From an uncultured Clostridia bacterium (GTDB taxonomy: Bacteria; Bacillota; Clostridia; Christensenellales; Aristaeellaceae): a stretch of 9,243 bases of DNA. Shown here one piece after another: positions 6,322 through 9,243 of this stretch. The position numbers and the translations under genes are program-made. The DNA is taken from assembly GCA_934631055.1 (NCBI GenBank), contig CAKTXP010000091.1:1-9243 (forward strand), read 5' to 3'. The number at the start of each line of letters is the position of its first letter. The stretch's first letter is position 1. Under the pieces are notes generated by a model. The model searched no databases, was not told where the DNA came from, and saw nothing but the letters and a program-made list of their open reading frames with translations.

Positions 6322-6378
6322 CGATTCATTATATTAAGTTCATACGAGAATCTTAACGAAAAAGAAACGGGAATACGC

Positions 6379-6454
6379 TTGAGGGTTCCCCCTCAAACTT
6401 CCGGCAGGGAACGTTGTTCCCCGCACCCTTACTGCGCTATCGCTTCGTGATAGC
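6379..6454. repeat. Second dispersed repeat family, copy after the peptidoglycan-binding gene
   Basis: Three hairpins lie in a row: TTGAGGG/CCCTCAA (6379-6396), GGGAAC/GTTCCC (6407-6421) and GCTATCGC/GTGATAGC (6436-6454, loop TTC). The segment CCTCAAACTTC (6391-6401) and the core GTTCCCCGCACCCTT (6416-6430) match 1989-2000 and 2001-2015, respectively. The copy starts about 40 bases 3' of the stop codon of the gene at 6495-7334. It is therefore in that gene's 3' untranslated region, as the other copy is for the dehydrogenase. It explains most of the 361-base gap between genes together with the terminator and promoter. Confidence 0.55.
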
Positions 6455-6494
6455 TGAAGAATCACTCAAGCACACAAAACAACAGCTCAACCGT

Positions 6495-7334
6495 TTACTT
6501 CTTCTCCAAAATAATCAGTTTGCCGACCTCCGAGACCTCAACGCCCAGCTTGTCCATCATGCCGGCGTTCAGATACGCTTCGCCCCCGTAGGCATAGACG
6601 ACATGCGTGTCGTCCGCCAGCAGGATCACGCCGTCCACCAGCGCCATCGCGTCCTTGCAAAGCCCCTGCGTGCCATCGGTCATCACCGCGATCTGCGCGC
6701 CGGTCTCCTTTTCAACAAGCTGCCAACCGCCGTTTTCGTCTCCTGTGCAGTCATATCCAAGCCGTTCCATCACGCCGCAGAGCGGATAGAGCGTTTCCCC
6801 CTGTTCGCTCTGCCCAAGCACGAGATCGACACTCTTTCCGTCCACGCTGACGTTGGCTTCGCGCATCGCAAACGGCGCGTTCGCCATATCCGGCGTGGCA
6901 GTCGGCGAGGGCGTAGGCACAGGCGTAGGCGTCGGAACAGGTGTCGGGGTCGGCGAAGGCGTTGGGCTGGGCGTGGGCGTCGGCAAGGCAATTACGTCGC
7001 CGCCAAAAAGCACGGCGAGGGTCTGCGGTCCGACTTTGCCGTCCACCTTTTCCAGCTTGTGCGCACGCTGGAACGCGCGGACAGCCTTCTGGGTCTGTAA
7101 GCCGAACTTGCCGTCCACGTCGCCGGTCAGATACCCTAAATCACAGAGCCTCTGCTGTACGAGCCTGACGTCCTCGCCCTCCGTACCGCGCATCAGGATG
7201 CGCTCGCCGAGCTGAACGGCGTCCATCTCCTCCTGGGTGACCGTCGGCGGCGTCCATGCGGCGTCCTCCGCCAAAACAGGTACAGCTAACACAGCGCCCG
7301 TCAAAGCAGCCGCCGCAATTCGGTTCATTCTCAC
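6495..7334 (-). CDS. Secreted peptidoglycan-binding domain protein with stalk-like C-terminal domain
   Basis: The 279-residue product probably attaches to the cell wall outside the membrane. Residues 1-22 are a signal peptide ending VLA before ED. About 49-111 form a PG_binding_1-type domain, with VRLVQQRLCDLGYL, GKFGLQTQKAVRAFQRAH and DGKVGPQTLAVL. A 31-residue linker (118-148) of alternating Pro with Thr, Ser or Val follows. The C-terminal 130 residues hold YPLCGVMERLGYD and a final LGVEVSEVGKLIILEK, resembling the copper amine oxidase N-terminal (stalk) domain found in many clostridial surface proteins. No catalytic motif was found, so it looks like a binding or structural protein. The GTG at 7334-7332 sits 7 bases after GGAGG; an ATG two codons on has 13-base spacing. 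It may be third in an operon with the sortase and HAD genes, or have its own unseen promoter. It lacks an LPXTG-type sorting tail. Confidence 0.85.
   Translation of the reverse strand: MRMNRIAAAALTGAVLAVPVLAEDAAWTPPTVTQEEMDAVQLGERILMRGTEGEDVRLVQQRLCDLGYLTGDVDGKFGLQTQKAVRAFQRAHKLEKVDGKVGPQTLAVLFGGDVIALPTPTPSPTPSPTPTPVPTPTPVPTPSPTATPDMANAPFAMREANVSVDGKSVDLVLGQSEQGETLYPLCGVMERLGYDCTGDENGGWQLVEKETGAQIAVMTDGTQGLCKDAMALVDGVILLADDTHVVYAYGGEAYLNAGMMDKLGVEVSEVGKLIILEKK
6891..6983 (-). repeat. Low-complexity Pro-Thr linker tract
   Basis: The DNA is a degenerate hexamer array (GGCGTC, GGCGAG, GGCACA and similar on the plus strand) encoding alternating Pro and Thr/Ser/Val. It forms the extended spacer between the wall-binding and stalk-like domains. 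Such tracts change length easily between strains. The periodicity reflects the protein and is not a CRISPR array. Confidence 0.9.
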
Positions 7335-7339
7335 GATTT

Positions 7340-7349
7340 CTCCTCCTTT
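7340..7349 (-). promoter_or_regulatory. Ribosome binding site favouring the GTG start at 7334
   Basis: AAAGGAGGAG on the minus strand is a near-perfect site. Its GGAGG is 7 bases from GTG (7334-7332) and 13 from ATG (7328-7326), so GTG is preferred. The first bases of the site are also the last bases of the hairpin at 7348-7364. Confidence 0.75.
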
Positions 7350-7364
7350 ATCGCGAAGCGATAA
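7348..7364 (-). other. Hairpin abutting the ribosome binding site of the peptidoglycan-binding gene
   Basis: TTATCGC and GCGATAA form a perfect 7-bp stem with a TTC loop. The 3' arm runs straight into AAAGGAGG. It carries the same CGCTTCGCG core as hairpins at 138, 2020 and (one change) 6441. It might influence translation initiation, insulate the gene from readthrough, or be the tail of repeat copy B, which ends 6 bases upstream. Confidence 0.6.
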
Positions 7365-7369
7365 ATAAG

Positions 7370-7493
7370 CCGGGAAATCCAAGAACCTCAGGTTCTTGGC
7401 GGGATTTGGGGATTGAAGTCACGCGCCCGCTGTGCGGGATTCAGCATGACGGAAATCGTAAGAAACACTTGCGTTTCTATACGAATTTCCCGG
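7370..7493 (-). repeat. Structured dispersed repeat, copy B (inverted relative to copy A)
   Basis: This is the reverse-orientation copy of the element at 5-135, lacking its 7-bp duplication. Terminal inverted repeats are perfect over 9 bp (CCGGGAAAT and ATTTCCCGG). Read on the minus strand, all three hairpins persist despite sequence change. Stem III is CCAAGAACC/GGTTCTTGG (7399-7391 and 7387-7379), with an A-T pair replacing a G-C pair. Stem II has T-A for C-G and a T-G pair, and stem I has one G-T pair. It begins 32 bases after the HAD gene stop and ends 35 bases before the next start codon, read in the same direction as both. It could be a 3' untranslated RNA element of the sortase-HAD transcript. 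Confidence 0.87.
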
Positions 7494-7525
7494 ATCGGAG
7501 CCCCAATCGTTCCCTTTCGTTTCCC

Positions 7526-8170
7526 TCACAGAAAGAAACGATCCATCATGCCTTTTTCATGCATGTGGAAGCCGTGAATCCCCGCTTTTTGCGCCGCTTC
7601 GACGTTGCCCAGCGTGTCGTCGATAAAGAGCGTCGTCTCCGGCGTCAGATCACAGTCCGCAATAAGCTTCTGATAGATTTCCTTCTCCGGCTTGACCAGG
7701 TGGCATTGCCAGGAGATGACCCCGCCGTCGAAGATCTCAAACCGGTCGCCGAATTTCTCCCGCATGCGCAGGTAGCCCCGTCTGGGATAGTTGCTCAGCA
7801 GATACAGCCGCTTTCCCGCGCGGCGGCAGCGCTGGGCTGCGCGCCATCCCTCTTCAATCGGCGTTTTCAGCTCGATCCATCCGGTCAGCGCGCGCATGTA
7901 ATCCTCATACCGTCCGCCGTATTCCTCGGCGAGCCGCGCTGCCGCGTCCTCGTATTCCATCGTGCCGCGGTCAAAATTCTCCCAGTATTTGCCCTTGTAG
8001 ACGCGCGCCATCATGTCCTGCTGCATCTGCGCGTCGTTCGGGAAGAGCTGCTCCAGAAAATCTGTCGGCGCATAGCGGATCAGGATGTTGCCGATATCAA
8101 ATACCACCGTGTCCACGCGGTGCCACGGCATCGTTTCGTATTCCTGATCAAAGCGGATTCCGTCCTGCAT
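7526..8170 (-). CDS. HAD-superfamily phosphatase, YihX-like
   Basis: This 214-residue cytoplasmic protein is probably a phosphatase for a small phosphorylated metabolite. HAD motifs are in order: motif I VVFDIGNILI, with nucleophile Asp25; motif II LLSNYP, with Ser126; motif III Lys160 in VKPEKEIY; motif IV FIDDTLGNVEAA, with Asp184 and Asp185. The helical cap lies between motifs I and II (about 35-110). Position +2 after the nucleophile is Gly27, not the usual Asp. The same FDxGNV/I pattern occurs in E. coli YihX, a glucose-1-phosphate phosphatase, and relatives, so the change is probably a subfamily trait rather than damage. ATG at 8170 has AGAGGAAG about 9 bases upstream. It lies 29 bases after the sortase gene and is likely co-transcribed. 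A functional link to the sortase is not evident. Confidence 0.88.
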   Translation of the reverse strand: MQDGIRFDQEYETMPWHRVDTVVFDIGNILIRYAPTDFLEQLFPNDAQMQQDMMARVYKGKYWENFDRGTMEYEDAAARLAEEYGGRYEDYMRALTGWIELKTPIEEGWRAAQRCRRAGKRLYLLSNYPRRGYLRMREKFGDRFEIFDGGVISWQCHLVKPEKEIYQKLIADCDLTPETTLFIDDTLGNVEAAQKAGIHGFHMHEKGMMDRFFL

Positions 8171-8199
8171 CGTGTACTTCCTCTCTTTTTAGCCTGTCG

Positions 8200-9222
8200 T
8201 TAGTTTCTGACTGCCATCTGTATGATCCGGCGCAGTTCGCTCCGGCTTTCGTCCTCTCTCTGCCTGCGGGCGAGGATGACCAGCCGTTCCTCTTCCATGC
8301 AGGTGGACAGCGTCAGCAGCGCGTCCGACGGCTGGATATCCAGCGCCACCGCATACAGCGAATTGAGCTGTGTCCTCCTGATATACTCCTCAAACTCCCG
8401 GTCGTTCGCAAAGGTCGGATGCGCAAAATACTCGATAAAGCGCCCGCTCTGCGTATCCAGCGAAACGACCATCACCGAAAAGATGACATAGTTTTCCTGA
8501 TGCCAAAGGCTGCTGAACTCGATAAACGGATGCTCTTTCAAATACTCGACGCTCTTTTCGTACTGCGTGAGCCGCCCGAACTTTGTTCCGTCCCTCATGT
8601 TATGCCCGTGGAGCAGCAGGTTCTGCGTCCGTTCGCCCATCGGATGATCTTCATCCAGAAAGATCGTTCCGGCGGACGAGGCATTCTGATAAAAGTCATG
8701 CGTCAGGTAATACCGGTTGTCGCGGTAGACGACCGGCTCATCCAGCACGCCGTCTATCGTCACCCACGCAACGAGGTCATGATTCTGTTCATGCAGTTTT
8801 TCCATCTGCTCAAGCGGTTCGCCGCCCAGCCTTTGATACCGCGTCGAGCGGACGATATCCGGCGTCGGCGTGGGAAGCGCCGTCTGCACATGGAGCGGCG
8901 TTTCGGTCTGCCGCCATTCGGGCGTCGGAACGGCAGCATCCGTCGATGCTTCCGTATAAGCCGCAACGGTCTGCGCATGCAGCGCGGAAAGCTCCCTTTC
9001 CGTCTGGCTTGTCCTGAGCCAGCGGAACGCAAACATGCCCAGCCGCACGGCGCACCCTAACGCGACGCACACAAGCGCCGCCGCCAGCACCTTCTTCGGC
9101 GGAAAACATCTCTTTTTTCCCGTCGGTCTAACGTTTCGGGAAAAACCGCCGATATCCTTTTGTTTTTTTCTTTTCCGTCGGAAAAAGGCAGGTCTTCCCC
9201 TGCGTTTTGGGGGCTCGTGCAT
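8200..9222 (-). CDS. Class B sortase
   Basis: This is a membrane-anchored cysteine transpeptidase that cleaves surface proteins at a sorting motif and links them to the cell wall or to pilin subunits. The 340-residue product has a very basic cytoplasmic tail (5-21), a single membrane segment (about 45-66, signal-anchor type), and a Pro/Thr-containing stalk to about residue 123. The sortase fold follows: WVTIDGV and PVVYRDNRYYLTHDF, then HGHN with catalytic His207, LSTC with catalytic Cys308, and Arg313 in ERLVILARR as the likely third residue. The Cys-to-Arg spacing is short. The LSTC context and the YYLTHDF segment point to class B rather than A, C or D. No LPXTG/NPQTN-type substrate occurs in the window. 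ATG at 9222 follows GGAGG by 9 bases. Its promoter must lie beyond the right edge. Confidence 0.92.
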   Translation of the reverse strand: MHEPPKRRGRPAFFRRKRKKQKDIGGFSRNVRPTGKKRCFPPKKVLAAALVCVALGCAVRLGMFAFRWLRTSQTERELSALHAQTVAAYTEASTDAAVPTPEWRQTETPLHVQTALPTPTPDIVRSTRYQRLGGEPLEQMEKLHEQNHDLVAWVTIDGVLDEPVVYRDNRYYLTHDFYQNASSAGTIFLDEDHPMGERTQNLLLHGHNMRDGTKFGRLTQYEKSVEYLKEHPFIEFSSLWHQENYVIFSVMVVSLDTQSGRFIEYFAHPTFANDREFEEYIRRTQLNSLYAVALDIQPSDALLTLSTCMEEERLVILARRQREDESRSELRRIIQMAVRN

Positions 9223-9243
9223 CTCCGCCTTCCTCCGTTTCTT

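Noticed and set aside
6891..6983. Possible CRISPR or tandem repeat array
   Set aside because: The periodicity is a degenerate hexamer encoding a Pro-Thr linker in frame. There are no spacers and no cas genes.
5..7493. Composite transposon bounded by the two inverted repeats
   Set aside because: No transposase or integrase lies between them, the interior includes the housekeeping gene serS, and the copies differ by 12 bases. Two independent dispersed copies are simpler.
7526..8170. HAD protein as inactive because motif I has Gly at +2
   Set aside because: The same FDxGN pattern is found in active YihX-like phosphatases, and the nucleophile, Ser, Lys and Asp pair are all present.

Overview
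The window is a bacterial chromosome segment in which all six protein genes lie on the minus strand. The organism is most likely a fairly GC-rich member of the Clostridia (Firmicutes). The evidence is a serine T-box riboswitch ahead of serS, a class B sortase, strong AGGAGG-type ribosome binding sites, sigma-A-like promoters, a TAXI-type TRAP transporter, and a secreted peptidoglycan-binding protein with a Pro-Thr-rich linker. A narrower placement, such as an uncultured gut lineage, is a guess.

Layout in transcription order (right to left). (1) 9222-7526: a class B sortase followed 29 bases later by a HAD-superfamily phosphatase of the YihX-like group. (2) 7525-7335: a spacer filled by a 124-bp structured repeat (copy B) and a short hairpin touching the next ribosome binding site. 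(3) 7334-6495: a secreted protein with a peptidoglycan-binding domain, a Pro-Thr linker and a stalk-like C-terminal domain. (4) 6494-6134: a repeat-rich spacer, a terminator, then a promoter facing the transport genes. (5) 6133-2049: a fused TRAP permease (DctQM type), its TAXI-family binding protein and a D-2-hydroxyacid dehydrogenase. These probably form one operon that imports and oxidises or reduces a small carboxylate. (6) 2048-1636: an intergenic repeat, a near-consensus promoter and a complete T-box leader with a UCC specifier. (7) 1635-346: seryl-tRNA synthetase with a GTG start, then a strong terminator. (8) 297-1: a gene-free stretch made almost entirely of palindromes and repeats, including copy A of the structured repeat in inverted orientation to copy B.

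The main unexplained signal is in the intergenic DNA. Copies A (5-135) and B (7370-7493, opposite strand) are about 90% identical and share terminal inverted CCGGGAA ends. They fold into the same three hairpins, and their differences are all transitions. Two base pairs have changed on both sides, and two more changed to G-U pairs that exist only if the RNA is read in one direction. This is the pattern of a mobile or dispersed element conserved as RNA. A second, shorter repeat family lies just 3' of at least two genes, in the gene-sense direction. A CGCTTCGCG mini-palindrome recurs in four of the intergenic regions. No transposase, CRISPR array, phage gene or obvious defence system is present. 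The coding genes belong to known families.
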